Made by a program: the position numbers and the translations under genes. The notes below the pieces were generated by a model. The model saw only the letters and a list, made by a program, of their open reading frames with translations, was not told the DNA's origin and ran no database searches. A stretch of DNA of 64,000 nucleotides from Xanthomonas indica (GTDB taxonomy: Bacteria; Pseudomonadota; Gammaproteobacteria; Xanthomonadales; Xanthomonadaceae). Shown here one piece after another: positions 47,094 through 55,604 of this stretch. Where the stretch lies: contig NZ_CP131914.1 of NCBI RefSeq assembly GCF_040529045.1, forward strand, positions 1 through 64,000, written 5' to 3'. Each line of letters starts with the position of its first letter. Positions within the stretch are counted from its first letter, which is position 1.

Positions 47094-47696
47094 TCAGTAG
47101 CGTGCCGAGGCCAGCGCCTGTGCGCGCTCCAGTTGCTCGGCGATGCGCTTGCGCGCCTGCTGCAGTTCCTGGCGCGTGGCGTCTTCCTTGGCGGCCGGCA
47201 CCAGTTCGGCATCGATCACCGACAGCGCATCGGAGTACTGCCGCACCACCGCCGCCGCGTAGGCGTTCATGTAGGCGGAGTTGTCCTTCTCATCTCCCAG
47301 CGCCTGCAACTGCGCGCGGCCCTTGGCCACCTGCGCAGCAATCTTCTCCGCATCGCCAGGTCCCCCCTTGCCGGCGGTGGCCGGGTCGGCATCGTGGTGC
47401 ACGGCGATGGTCTCGCGGGCGAAGTCGGCCACGGTCTTGCTGACATCGCGCGACAGCGCCTGCTTCGACAGCGCCACCACGTTGCCCTCCAGCACCTGCA
47501 GCATCGCCTTGGCCGAGGCGTCGCCACCGATCGGCGCACGCCCGCTTTCGCCGCCGACCGGCGCGGCGGTGGGTTCCGGCGAGGTGGCCGGTGCGGTACG
47601 CGAGGCCTGGTCGCCGGGCTTGCCGCAGCCGCTCAACGCGACGGCGGTCAGCGCCGCGAGCAGGGACAGGCGGGCGGGATGAAAGGGTGAGGTCAT
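47094..47696 (-). CDS. Putative lipoprotein, helical, DUF4142-like
   Basis: The 200-residue protein starts at the ATG at 47696 behind CAGGAG. The signal peptide ends in the lipobox LSGC (Cys about 23), followed by a Pro/Thr/Ala-rich linker. The rest is helical; AKAMLQVLEGNVVALSKQAL and SKTVADFARETIAVHHDAD are reminiscent of the DUF4142 pattern (helix with a conserved late histidine). The last part is a long amphipathic helix rich in Gln, Glu and Arg. It is probably an outer- or inner-membrane lipoprotein facing the periplasm. Function unknown. Confidence 0.75.
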   Translation of the reverse strand: MTSPFHPARLSLLAALTAVALSGCGKPGDQASRTAPATSPEPTAAPVGGESGRAPIGGDASAKAMLQVLEGNVVALSKQALSRDVSKTVADFARETIAVHHDADPATAGKGGPGDAEKIAAQVAKGRAQLQALGDEKDNSAYMNAYAAAVVRQYSDALSVIDAELVPAAKEDATRQELQQARKRIAEQLERAQALASARY

Positions 47697-47916
47697 GGAA
47701 CGCTCCTGGTTGGTCTGCGTCCCACCATGCCCAGCCGCCGCGCAAACCTGCGTGAATCGTTGGCGGCGGACCGGGTTGGATCCAGGCTCCCGTGAACGCG
47801 TGCGCGGTACCTGCATCGCCAAAGCGCGGCGCGTAGGCGCGTGCGGGCCGGCCATCATTGCGCCCATTGCGCTACATCCCCGGAGCCGGCCTGGCGCGAC
47901 CGGCCCCGGGCGCAAC

Positions 47917-48132
47917 TCAGCCGCAGCAGTAGCAGATCAGCGGCTGTCCGGGGCCACCCGGTCCCAGCTCGCCGCCGAACGGCGCGCATTCCTGCTGGCA
48001 GGCCCAGGCGCTGCAGGCCGCCTCCTTCTCGATGCCGTCACCGGCGATCGCCTGCACCGCGCCGAAGCCCATGCTGGCCAGGAACACGGCCGCGAGCATC
48101 CCGTTGCGTAACGCTGTCCAACGCTGTTTCAT
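47917..48132 (-). CDS. Small exported Cys-rich peptide
   Basis: The 71-residue product has a Sec signal of about 28-30 residues (MLAAVFLASMGFGAVQA). The mature part of about 42 residues contains six cysteines: Cys40, Cys45, Cys49, Cys67, Cys69 and Cys70, with a Gly/Pro-rich loop between the two groups. That pattern could form three disulfides or bind metal. It starts 3 bases after the redoxin gene and should be cotranslated with it. No family is recognised. Confidence 0.75.
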   Translation of the reverse strand: MKQRWTALRNGMLAAVFLASMGFGAVQAIAGDGIEKEAACSAWACQQECAPFGGELGPGGPGQPLICYCCG

Positions 48133-48135
48133 GGC

Positions 48136-48741
48136 TTACTCCTCGATGGTTGCCAAGGCCGGCGGCACTTCCGTGCTGCGCACTGCGGCCATCAGATCCT
48201 GCATCCGCTCCGTGGTATCGAAAACGCCGACGCGCGCATAGCGCACGCGTCCCTGACGGTCCAGCGCCAGTAGCGTCGGCACGTTGCGCGCGCGGAACAG
48301 CATCAGCGTGCGGCGATCGGTCAGCGTGGTCACCGGAAACGTGAAGCCGTGCTCGGCGGCATAACGCTGCGCCTGCGCGGGACTGCAGTGGCATACGCCC
48401 AGTACCTGCACGCCGGGCTGCTGCGCGGCCAGGCGCTGCGCCGCCTGCACCACATGCGGTGCCGAGCGCTTGCAGTACGGGCAGGTGGTGGTGAAGAAGA
48501 ACAGCACCTGGCGCTCGGCCGTCGGCTCACCGAGCGTCAGCGACGCGCCGTCCAGGCTGGTGGCGGCGATACGCGGCACGTACATGCCCAGATACGGCTC
48601 GGTGGTGCGGGTGACGAACCAACGCCGTTCCTCGCGCAGGCTGCGGTTCTGCCAGGCCAGCACCAGCACCAACGCACAGGCCACAAACAGCGCCAACCAA
48701 CTCCAGGGAAACCGCCGTGCCATGCCGTGCACCCGTGTCAC
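48136..48741 (-). CDS. TlpA-like membrane-anchored redoxin
   Basis: The 201-residue thioredoxin-fold protein is taken from a GTG at 48741 behind AGGGA; an ATG at 48723 would remove six residues. An N-terminal anchor helix (WSWLALFVACALVLVLAW) places the domain in the periplasm. The active site is TTTCPYCKRSAPHV (Cys87, Cys90), and the cis-Pro loop is RNVPTLLALD. CPYC is an unusual, rather oxidising dipeptide reminiscent of glutaredoxins and DsbA-like proteins. The directly following Cys-rich peptide is a candidate substrate. Confidence 0.85.
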   Translation of the reverse strand: MTRVHGMARRFPWSWLALFVACALVLVLAWQNRSLREERRWFVTRTTEPYLGMYVPRIAATSLDGASLTLGEPTAERQVLFFFTTTCPYCKRSAPHVVQAAQRLAAQQPGVQVLGVCHCSPAQAQRYAAEHGFTFPVTTLTDRRTLMLFRARNVPTLLALDRQGRVRYARVGVFDTTERMQDLMAAVRSTEVPPALATIEE

Positions 48742-49078
48742 CGTAGTCCCTGCAGGCTGCGCAGCTGTGGCGCGATGGTCAACGCTTTGCGCGCAGGTGC
48801 AGCGAATGGGTGATCAAGCTGGGGAGCGAGTCACGTGCCCCATGGGTGCGCATTCCAGCGGTGCGCTGCACGCAGCGCGGCGCAACGCGTGTGCAGCGTC
48901 GCCGTGCGCGGAATGCCGCCTCACGACGCGACAACGCCGCCTTCACTGCATGCGGCGCGCGGTCGCGAAGTCGCTCGCTTGCAGGAACGGAATCAGGCAA
49001 CGAAGCGTCGACGCACGCATGACTTGGTGCATCGGCATCGCATTGGTATTCGACCCATCGGGCGGTTTGTCACAACGC
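48742..49078. other. Intergenic region with no recognised feature
   Basis: About 340 bases between the redoxin gene and the 3' end of the next minus-strand gene. Open frames are short or Arg-rich. I see no repeat, promoter or RNA gene here. Confidence 0.35.
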
Positions 49079-49510
49079 TCAGGATGCGTCTGGCTCACCG
49101 AACGCACGCAGGCATGCCTTGCGATCGAACTGCAGCGCGGCGCGCATGCGCTGCTCGGTGAGTGGGCGTACGACCCAGTTCACCTCCAGTTCGCTGCCGC
49201 GCGACACCACGGTGGGAATCGCCAGGAACCAGCGTGCGCCGGGGCCGCGGCAGTACCAGAACGCATCGCCTTGATTGACGACCGGGCTATCCGGCAAGAG
49301 CGACAACTGCTGCGTCGTGCGGATGAACTGTTGCGCCTTCTTCAGCACCTGCAGATACACACCGCGCACAGCGATGCCGTCGCTGGTGAAGGACAGGTGG
49401 CGAAACGAGGCCATCAGCAGGGCGTCCATGCGGCGCTTGTTGTGTCGATGGAGACCTACCGCCAGCAGCGCCACGATCGCGGCGAACAGATAGAACACCG
49501 CGTTCGCCAT
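49079..49510 (-). CDS. Uncharacterised membrane-anchored protein, paralogue of 57933-58391
   Basis: The 143-residue protein starts at the ATG at 49510, with GAGG 7 bases upstream. An N-terminal helix (AVFYLFAAIVALLAVGL) is followed by a soluble domain with no assigned family. The C-terminal half is strikingly similar to the protein at 57933: DAFWYC-GPG--WFLAIP, then W-VRP-TE-RMR-ALQFDRKA--AFG. The shared aromatic-rich core suggests a small beta domain. Function unknown. Confidence 0.8.
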   Translation of the reverse strand: MANAVFYLFAAIVALLAVGLHRHNKRRMDALLMASFRHLSFTSDGIAVRGVYLQVLKKAQQFIRTTQQLSLLPDSPVVNQGDAFWYCRGPGARWFLAIPTVVSRGSELEVNWVVRPLTEQRMRAALQFDRKACLRAFGEPDAS

Positions 49511-49667
49511 CACTTGCCCTCAGTCACCCGACCACCACGCGCGATGCGCAGCGACACAGGCATGCGCTGGTCTCGCTGGCCGTAGTCCGCATGCGACACA
49601 GGACGCGACCGCACTTCCTGCAGGGAGGCATCCGCCACGGCACACCGGCAAATGGCGGCCATGGCAC

Positions 49668-50420
49668 CTACGCCAACGCCGCACTGATCTGCGCCGCGGC
49701 GTCGCACACCGCGCGCATCGCCGCCTGCGCGTCGATCGGTTGCGGGCGGCGTTCGATGAAGGGCACGGTGAGGGTGTAGCGGGCGATGCCGTGCTGCAGG
49801 ATCGGTGCGGTCAGGTCGATCACCCCGACCACCGCCTCGCTGGGATGGATGCTGTAGCCCAACGCGCGCACCTCCTGCGCCGCGGCCAGGAACGCGGCGC
49901 GGTCGTACGCGACCTCGCTGGCGTCCAGGCGCTGCAGCAACTGCGCCTGCGCGTCGGCCGGCTGGAACGCGAACAGCACCAGGCCGGAGGTGGAGTGCGC
50001 GAAGGGACGGCGGTGGCCGGGACGCACCACCAGCCCCAGGTCGCTGGGCACGTCCATCTGCGCGATGACCACGATCTGGTCGTCCGACGGTGCCACCAGG
50101 TGGCAGGGCTGACGGATCGCGTCGGCCAGCGCGCGCATCACCGGCAGCGCCACTTCGGTGACGTTCTGCACGCGCGGCTGCTGCATGCCGAGCATGAACA
50201 GGCGATTGGTCAGCGTGTAGCCGCCCTCGCCCGCGGCCCGGGTCAGGTAACCGCGCTCTTCCAGCACCTGCAGCATGCGGAAGATCTCGCCGCGCGAGCG
50301 GCCGATGCCCTGCGAAATCTCGCCCATGGTCATCGGCCGCCCGTCCCGCGCCAGCAGCTCCAGGATGTCCAGCCCCTTGTCCAGGGCGGGCGCGCGGTAC
50401 TTGGGCAAAGGGGTGGTCAT
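49668..50420 (-). CDS. IclR-family regulator of the L-fucose genes
   Basis: The 250-residue regulator starts at the ATG at 50420 (MTTPLPKYRAPALDKGL). The N-terminal winged helix-turn-helix (LDILELLARDGRPMTMGEI, GRSRGEIFRMLQVLEERGYL) is followed by an IclR effector domain (LRPGHRRPFAHSTSGLVLFAF-like, YDRAAFLAAAQEVRALGYSIHPSEAVVGV in two parts). It is divergent from fucP with a perfect palindrome between them, and the fucose operon lies downstream on the opposite side of fucP. It is probably a repressor released by a fucose pathway intermediate. Confidence 0.92.
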   Translation of the reverse strand: MTTPLPKYRAPALDKGLDILELLARDGRPMTMGEISQGIGRSRGEIFRMLQVLEERGYLTRAAGEGGYTLTNRLFMLGMQQPRVQNVTEVALPVMRALADAIRQPCHLVAPSDDQIVVIAQMDVPSDLGLVVRPGHRRPFAHSTSGLVLFAFQPADAQAQLLQRLDASEVAYDRAAFLAAAQEVRALGYSIHPSEAVVGVIDLTAPILQHGIARYTLTVPFIERRPQPIDAQAAMRAVCDAAAQISAALA

Positions 50421-50523
50421 TCCGTCGAGGACCCGGCAGCAGGTGAAGAGGGCTAGGGTACAGGGACGCCGCACCGGGTCGCACCGCTGGCGACGTGCGC
50501 TGCGTGAATTAACGCAGGCGGCA

Positions 50524-50560
50524 CCATGCAAATATGAACTCAAATTTTATATTTGCATGG
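50524..50560. promoter_or_regulatory. Palindromic operator between the IclR gene and fucP
   Basis: Perfect 12-bp arms CCATGCAAATAT and ATATTTGCATGG flank a 13-base spacer. A TATATT box reading toward fucP (50548-50553) lies inside the right arm, so binding would block that promoter. The AT-richness is sharply different from the surroundings. Confidence 0.8.
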
Positions 50561-50632
50561 CACTCGCCGGCGCAGTACGCTCCGCCGACAATCCGAACGC
50601 GACGCGGCACACCTTGGGAGGGGTAGGCGGCA

Positions 50633-51940
50633 ATGCACTACAGCAGCGAACGCGCCACGCCGGCGCCCGCCAGTCTCACCCGGACCGCGCTCGCGCCGCT
50701 GGTCCTGATCGTCAGCCTGTTCTTTCTCTGGGGCATGGCGAACAACCTCAACGACATCCTGATCAAGCAGTTCAAGAAGGCCTTCGAACTGACCGACCTG
50801 CAGGCCGGCCTGGTGCAGAGCGCGTTCTACCTGGGCTACTTCGTGTGCGCGATCCCGGCGGCGATGTTCATGCGCCGCTACAGCTACAAGGCCGCGGTGG
50901 TGCTGGGCCTGCTGCTGTACGCAGTCGGCGCGTTCCTGTTCTACCCGGCCGCGCAGGTGCACACCTATTGGCTGTTCCTGCTGGCGCTGTTCGTCATCGC
51001 CAGCGGCCTGGCGTTCCTGGAGACCACCGCCAACCCGCTGGTCACCGTGCTCGGCCCCGCCGAAGGCGCGGCGCGGCGGCTGAACCTGGCGCAGGCGTTC
51101 AATCCGCTGGGCTCGATCACCGGCATCCTGGTCGGCCAGCACTTCATCCTGTCCGGCGTGGAACACACCCCGCAGGAACTGGCGGCGATGGCGCCGGCCG
51201 CGCGCGAGGCCTTCTTCGCCACCGAATCGCTGGCGGTGCAGACCCCGTACCTGATCATCGGCGCGGTGGTGCTGCTGTGGGCGCTGCTGATCGGGCTGAC
51301 CCGCTTCCCGACCACCCGCGCCGGTGGCGACAGCGCCGGCGCCGGCGGCTTCGGCCAGTTGCGGCGCAACCGTCGTTTCATGTTCGCGGTGATCGCGCAG
51401 TTCTTCTACGTCGGCGCGCAGGTCGGCATCTGGAGCTACCTGATCCGCTACCTGCAGGACGGCGTGCCCGGCACCCCGGAGAAGACCGCCGCCGATTTCC
51501 TTACCGTCTCGCTGGTGCTGTTCATGGCCGGTCGCTTCATCGGCACGGCGCTGCTGCGCTTCCTGGCGCCGGCACGGCTGCTGGGCGTGTTCGCCCTGCT
51601 CAACCTGCTGCTGTGCGCGGTCGCGGTGGCGTTGCCGGGCTGGATCGGCCTGTACGCGCTGGTCGCCAGCAGCCTGTTCATGTCGGTGATGTTCCCGACC
51701 ATCTTCGCCCTGGGCCTGGACGGACTGGACGACGACGCGCGCAAGCTGGGCGCCTCGCTGATCGTGATGGCGATCATCGGCGGCGCCGCGCTGACCGCGG
51801 TGATGGGCGCGGTGTCCGACCATGCCGGCATCCATTGGGCGATCGTGGTGCCGGCGCTGGGCTTCGCGGTGATCCTCGGCTTCGCGCTGCAAGCTTCGCG
51901 CCGCAGCGCGACGCCCCTCCCCTCTGCCCGCGGGGCCTGA
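50633..51940 (+). CDS. fucP: L-fucose:H+ symporter
   Basis: The 435-residue major-facilitator protein has 12 hydrophobic segments. The first helix carries LFFLWGMANNLNDILIKQFKKAF, and helix 4-5 carries GLAFLETTANPLV, both characteristic of FucP-type sugar symporters. The start has GGGAGGGG upstream. The gene is directly followed (3 bases) by the mutarotase-like gene, and sits beside an IclR operator and the fucose operon, which fixes the substrate with good confidence. Related transporters carry other sugars, so minor specificities are possible. Confidence 0.92.
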   Translation: MHYSSERATPAPASLTRTALAPLVLIVSLFFLWGMANNLNDILIKQFKKAFELTDLQAGLVQSAFYLGYFVCAIPAAMFMRRYSYKAAVVLGLLLYAVGAFLFYPAAQVHTYWLFLLALFVIASGLAFLETTANPLVTVLGPAEGAARRLNLAQAFNPLGSITGILVGQHFILSGVEHTPQELAAMAPAAREAFFATESLAVQTPYLIIGAVVLLWALLIGLTRFPTTRAGGDSAGAGGFGQLRRNRRFMFAVIAQFFYVGAQVGIWSYLIRYLQDGVPGTPEKTAADFLTVSLVLFMAGRFIGTALLRFLAPARLLGVFALLNLLLCAVAVALPGWIGLYALVASSLFMSVMFPTIFALGLDGLDDDARKLGASLIVMAIIGGAALTAVMGAVSDHAGIHWAIVVPALGFAVILGFALQASRRSATPLPSARGA

Positions 51941-51943
51941 GCC

Positions 51944-52318
51944 ATGCCGCGCCATTGCTATCTGCTGGACTTGCACGACGACCCGGCGCTGATCGCCGAG
52001 TACGAGCGCTGGCACCGTCCCGACACGGTGTGGCCGGAGATCGTCGCCTCGCTGCACGCGGCCGGCATCCGCGAGCTGGACATCCACCGCTGTGGCGACC
52101 GCCTGGTGATGCTGATGGAGGTGGACGAGGACTACTCGCCCGCGGCCAAGGCCGCCGCCGACGCCGCGGATCCGCGGGTGCAGGCGTGGGAGGAGTTGAT
52201 GTGGCGCTTCCAGAAGCCCTTGCCCGGCTCGGCGCCCGGCGAGAAATGGCGCGAGGCGCTGCAGATCTTTTCGCTGCAGGCGGCGCTGGCGGAGCAGGAG
52301 CGCAAGCGCGCGGGTTGA
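51944..52318 (+). CDS. RhaM/FucU-like sugar mutarotase
   Basis: The 124-residue protein resembles the L-rhamnose mutarotase (RhaM/YiiL) fold: LDLHDDPALIAEYERWHRPDTVWPEIVASLHAAGIRELDIHR in two segments, followed by LVMLMEVDEDYS and a Trp-rich WEELMWRFQKPLPG. The conserved Tyr and His of the family are present. Its position right after fucP suggests interconversion of L-fucose anomers so that the dehydrogenase gets its preferred form. Sequence alone does not separate fucose from rhamnose specificity. Confidence 0.85.
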   Translation: MPRHCYLLDLHDDPALIAEYERWHRPDTVWPEIVASLHAAGIRELDIHRCGDRLVMLMEVDEDYSPAAKAAADAADPRVQAWEELMWRFQKPLPGSAPGEKWREALQIFSLQAALAEQERKRAG

Positions 52319-52324
52319 AGCGTT

Positions 52325-52458
52325 GTGGGAGGGACTTCAGTCCCGACTGCTGCTGCGGCCGGTCAGCTGATCGGCTTCGCTCGTCGCGGCTGAAGCCGCT
52401 CCTACGCAAAGCGATCCGGAGCCACCGTCGCTGTCGTAGGCGCGGCTTCAGCCGCGAC
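52325..52458. repeat. Cluster of REP-like arms, families A and B
   Basis: A family B arm (52325-52347), a family A right arm (52383-52405) and a family A left arm (52436-52458) lie between the convergent mutarotase and L-fuconate dehydratase genes. The two A arms are in outward-facing order. Confidence 0.85.
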
Positions 52459-52514
52459 CGGTTCGCTGCGGCTTGGTGCGCTTCCATCGATGGAAGCGCA
52501 CCAAGCCGCTGGCA

Positions 52515-53834
52515 TCAACCGCCCTGCGCCGCCAGGTCCGCACTCCAGAACGGGCCATCCGGATACAGGAACTGGGTGACCGAGGCGGCATGCATCTCGG
52601 CCGAGAAGCCCGGCGCCGTCGGCGCCAGATAGCGGCCGTGCACGATCCGCACCGGATCGACGAAGTGCTGGTGCAGGTGGTCGACGAACTCGATCGCGCG
52701 ATCTTCCATCTTGCCGGTGATGGCGACGAAATCGGCCATCGCCAGGTGCTGCACCAGTTCGCACAGGCCCACGCCGCCGGCATGCGGGAACACGCGCACG
52801 CCGAACTTGGCCGCCAGCAACAGGATCGCCAGGTTCTCGTTGACGCCGCCCACGCGTGCGGAGTCGATCTGGATCAGGTCCACCGCGCCGGCCTGCAGCA
52901 ACTGCTTGAACACCACCCGGTTCTGGGTGTGCTCGCCCGTGGACACCGGCACCGGGGCGATGCCGCGACGGATCGCGGCGTGGCCGAGCACGTCGTCGGG
53001 GCTGGTCGGCTCCTCGATCCAGGCGATGTCGAATTCGGCGAGCTGGCGCATCCAGGCGATCGCCGGGCCCACGTCCCAACGCTGGTTGGCGTCCACCGCC
53101 ATGGCGATGTCCGGACCGATCGCCGCGCGCGCCAGGCGGCAGCGGCGGATGTCGTCCTCCACGTTGGCGCCGACCTTGAGCTTGATCGTGCGGAAGCCGT
53201 CGGCCACCGCTTCCTTGGCCAGGCGCACCAGCTTCTCGTCGGAATAGCCGAGCCAGCCCGGCGAGGTGGTATAGGCCGGATAGCCCTGTTCGAGCAGGGT
53301 CTGGATGCGTTCGGCGCGCAGCGGTTCGGCCTCGCGCAACATGGCCAGCGCTTCGTCCGGGGTCAGCGCGTCGCTGAGGTAGCGGAAGTCGATCGCGGCC
53401 ACCAGTTGCTCCGGCGAAAGCTCGGCGATGAAGCGCCACAGCGGCTTGCCGGCGCGGCGCGCGGCCATGTCCCAGGCGGCGTTGACCACGGCGCCGATGG
53501 CCATGTGCATCACGCCCTTCTCCGGGCCCAGCCAGCGCAGCTGCGAGTCGTCGGTGAGGCTGCGCGCGAAACCGCCGAGGTCGCCGATCACCGTCTCCAC
53601 GTCGCGGCCGACCACGTGGTGCGCCAATGCCGCCACCGCCGCGCTCTGCACGTCGTTGCCGCGGCCGATGGTGAAGGTCAGGCCGTAGCCGGCGAGGCCG
53701 TCATCGGCGTCGGTGCGCAGGCGCAGATAGGCGGCCGAATAATCCGGATCCGGATTCATCGCATCGGAACCGTCCAGTTCGCGCGAGGTGGGGAAACGAA
53801 CGTCGAAGGTCTCGAGCGCGACGATTTTGCTCAT
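52515..53834 (-). CDS. L-fuconate dehydratase
   Basis: The 439-residue enolase-superfamily enzyme removes water from L-fuconate to give 2-keto-3-deoxy-L-fuconate. The residues known from the X. campestris enzyme are all at the expected places: Lys218 and Lys220 in TIKLKVG, Mg ligands Asp248, Glu274 and Glu301, Asn250, and the general acid/base His351 in FPHAGGVG. The N-terminal capping domain includes the catalytic-loop sequence [11 protein letters not shown]. Length and start (ATG 53834 behind AGGA) match the family. It is the last gene of the fucose operon. Confidence 0.95.
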   Translation of the reverse strand: MSKIVALETFDVRFPTSRELDGSDAMNPDPDYSAAYLRLRTDADDGLAGYGLTFTIGRGNDVQSAAVAALAHHVVGRDVETVIGDLGGFARSLTDDSQLRWLGPEKGVMHMAIGAVVNAAWDMAARRAGKPLWRFIAELSPEQLVAAIDFRYLSDALTPDEALAMLREAEPLRAERIQTLLEQGYPAYTTSPGWLGYSDEKLVRLAKEAVADGFRTIKLKVGANVEDDIRRCRLARAAIGPDIAMAVDANQRWDVGPAIAWMRQLAEFDIAWIEEPTSPDDVLGHAAIRRGIAPVPVSTGEHTQNRVVFKQLLQAGAVDLIQIDSARVGGVNENLAILLLAAKFGVRVFPHAGGVGLCELVQHLAMADFVAITGKMEDRAIEFVDHLHQHFVDPVRIVHGRYLAPTAPGFSAEMHAASVTQFLYPDGPFWSADLAAQGG

Positions 53835-53888
53835 GGGGATCCTGGTGGGTGAAGCGGTGAGAAGAACAGTCAAAAACAGCGCTGGAGC

Positions 53889-53918
53889 AGCCCCTCTCCC
53901 CCCCGGGAGAGGGGCTTT
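53889..53918. repeat. CCCTCTCCC/GGGAGAGGGG hairpin within the fucose operon
   Basis: The bare stem of the palindromic family sits in the 101-base gap between the hydrolase gene and the dehydratase gene. It may stabilise or attenuate the transcript. Confidence 0.8.
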
Positions 53919-53935
53919 GCATCTCGCGGCGTTGC

Positions 53936-54793
53936 TTACTGCGTGTCGCGCGGATGCGCGACCACGGCCTGGCGCTGCTCGCCCAGGCCTTCGATGCCCA
54001 GCCGCATCACGTCGCCCGGCTTCAGGTACACCTGCGGCTTCTGCCCCAGGCCCACGCCCGGCGGCGTGCCGGTGCTGATCACGTCGCCCGGCAGCAGGGT
54101 CATGTAGCGGCTGATGTGGCTGACCAACTCGGCCACGCCGAACACCATCGTGCGGGTGCTGCCGTTCTGGTAGCGGTGGCCGTTGACCTCCAGCCACATC
54201 GACAGGTTCTGCGGATCGGGCACCTCGTCGGCGGTGACCAGCCACGGGCCGATCGGGCCGAAGCCGTCGCAACTCTTGCCCTTCACCCACTGGCCGCCGT
54301 GCTCGAGCTGGAACGCGCGCTCGGACAGGTCGTTGATCACCGCATAGCCGGCGACGTGCGCCAGCGCCTCGTCCACCGACACATCGCGCGCGGTGTCGCC
54401 GATCACCACGCCCAGCTCCACTTCCCAATCGGTCTTGAGCGAACCGCGCGGGATCGTCACCGTGTCGTTGGGGCCGCTGATCGCGCTGGTGGCCTTCATG
54501 AACAGCACCGGCATCTCCGGCACCGCCATGCCCGACTCGGCGGCGTGGTCGGCATAGTTCAAGCCAACGCAGATGAACTTGCCGACGCGGCCGACGGCGG
54601 CGCCGTAGCGCACCTCGCCGTCCACCTGCGGCAGCGTGGCCGGGTCGAGCGCGCGCAGCTTGGCCAGGCCGGCGGCGGTGAGATGCTCGCCCGCGACGTC
54701 GTCGATCACCGCCGAGAGGTCGCGCAGGTGGCCGTCGGCATCGAGCAGGGCCGGGCGTTCGTGGCCGGGTTCGCCGTAACGCAGCAGTTTCAT
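53936..54793 (-). CDS. FAH-family 2,4-diketo-3-deoxy-L-fuconate hydrolase
   Basis: The 285-residue fumarylacetoacetase-family enzyme has the [19 protein letters not shown] segment, the metal ligand motif [11 protein letters not shown] with the conserved Glu pair, NDLSERAFQ, and the C-terminal STGTPPGVG. In the oxidative fucose pathway this activity cleaves the diketo acid to pyruvate and L-lactate. It is assigned from its place between the dehydrogenase and dehydratase genes, because other FAH-family members are very similar in sequence. Confidence 0.9.
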   Translation of the reverse strand: MKLLRYGEPGHERPALLDADGHLRDLSAVIDDVAGEHLTAAGLAKLRALDPATLPQVDGEVRYGAAVGRVGKFICVGLNYADHAAESGMAVPEMPVLFMKATSAISGPNDTVTIPRGSLKTDWEVELGVVIGDTARDVSVDEALAHVAGYAVINDLSERAFQLEHGGQWVKGKSCDGFGPIGPWLVTADEVPDPQNLSMWLEVNGHRYQNGSTRTMVFGVAELVSHISRYMTLLPGDVISTGTPPGVGLGQKPQVYLKPGDVMRLGIEGLGEQRQAVVAHPRDTQ

Positions 54794-54826
54794 GGGGAAA
54801 TCCTCTGTCGTAGTGGGAAGGCGCGG

Positions 54827-55573
54827 TCAGTTCGACCAGCCGCCGTCGATGATGTGGGTCTGGCCGGTGGTGAACGAGGATTCGTCCGAGGCCAGGTACA
54901 CCACCAGCTGCGCGATCTCGCGCGGGTCGCCCAGGCGGCCCATCGGCTGGCGGTCGGTGAAGCTCTTCCACACTGCCTGCTCGTCGCCGCCCAGCGCCTT
55001 GACCCGCTCGCCCAGCGACGGCGTCTTGATCGTGCCCGGGCAGATCGCGTTGCAGCGGATGCCCTTGGCCACGTAGTCGGCGGCGATGGCCTTGCTCAGG
55101 CCGATCACCGCCGCCTTGGTCACGCCATAGGCGAAGCGGTTGGGCACGCCCTTGATGCTGGACGCCACCGAGGACATGTTGACGATGCTGCCGCGGCCCT
55201 GCGCGAGCATGCCCGGCAGTACCGCCTGGCACAGGTAGTACATCGCATCGACGTTGATCGCGAACGAACGCTTCCAGGCCGATACATCGCAATCGAGGAT
55301 GCTGCCCTGGTGCACGTAGCCGGCGCAATTGAACAGCACGTCGAAGGTCGGCTGCGCCGCCACCAGCGCCTGGATCGCGCCGGCGTCGGTGACGTCCAGC
55401 GTCTGCGTGACGATGCCGTCGGCCTCGGCGGCCAGCGCCTGCAGCGCGGCGGCGTCGATGTCGGTGGCCAGCACCTGCGCGCCTTCGCGCGCGCAGGCCA
55501 GTGCGCTCTCGCGGCCGATGCCGGCGCCGGCGGCGGTGATCAGGCAGCGCTTGCCTTGCAGACGGCCGCTCAT
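54827..55573 (-). CDS. SDR dehydrogenase, likely 2-keto-3-deoxy-L-fuconate dehydrogenase
   Basis: The 248-residue short-chain dehydrogenase has the cofactor motif [18 protein letters not shown], catalytic Ser in [19 protein letters not shown] with the catalytic Tyr and Lys, and PGTIKTPSL. An acidic residue after the second strand (ATDIDAA) favours NAD. The expected reaction is oxidation of 2-keto-3-deoxy-L-fuconate to the 2,4-diketo acid, as described for Xanthomonas. The start is the ATG at 55573; 31 bases separate it from the lactonase stop. Confidence 0.9.
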   Translation of the reverse strand: MSGRLQGKRCLITAAGAGIGRESALACAREGAQVLATDIDAAALQALAAEADGIVTQTLDVTDAGAIQALVAAQPTFDVLFNCAGYVHQGSILDCDVSAWKRSFAINVDAMYYLCQAVLPGMLAQGRGSIVNMSSVASSIKGVPNRFAYGVTKAAVIGLSKAIAADYVAKGIRCNAICPGTIKTPSLGERVKALGGDEQAVWKSFTDRQPMGRLGDPREIAQLVVYLASDESSFTTGQTHIIDGGWSN

Positions 55574-55604
55574 GCGCGGCTCCCGGAAACGGATGCGAAC
55601 GTGG

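Noticed and set aside
48779-49000. Minus-strand open frame of 73 codons in the gap before the redoxin gene
   Set aside because: It has no ribosome binding site, is Arg/Ala/His-rich and overlaps other frames of similar quality.
53936-54793. Fumarylacetoacetase of tyrosine degradation
   Set aside because: The FAH fold would fit, but the gene sits inside the fucose operon 50 kb from hmgA and has the short hydrolase form. The diketo-fuconate hydrolase is the better assignment.
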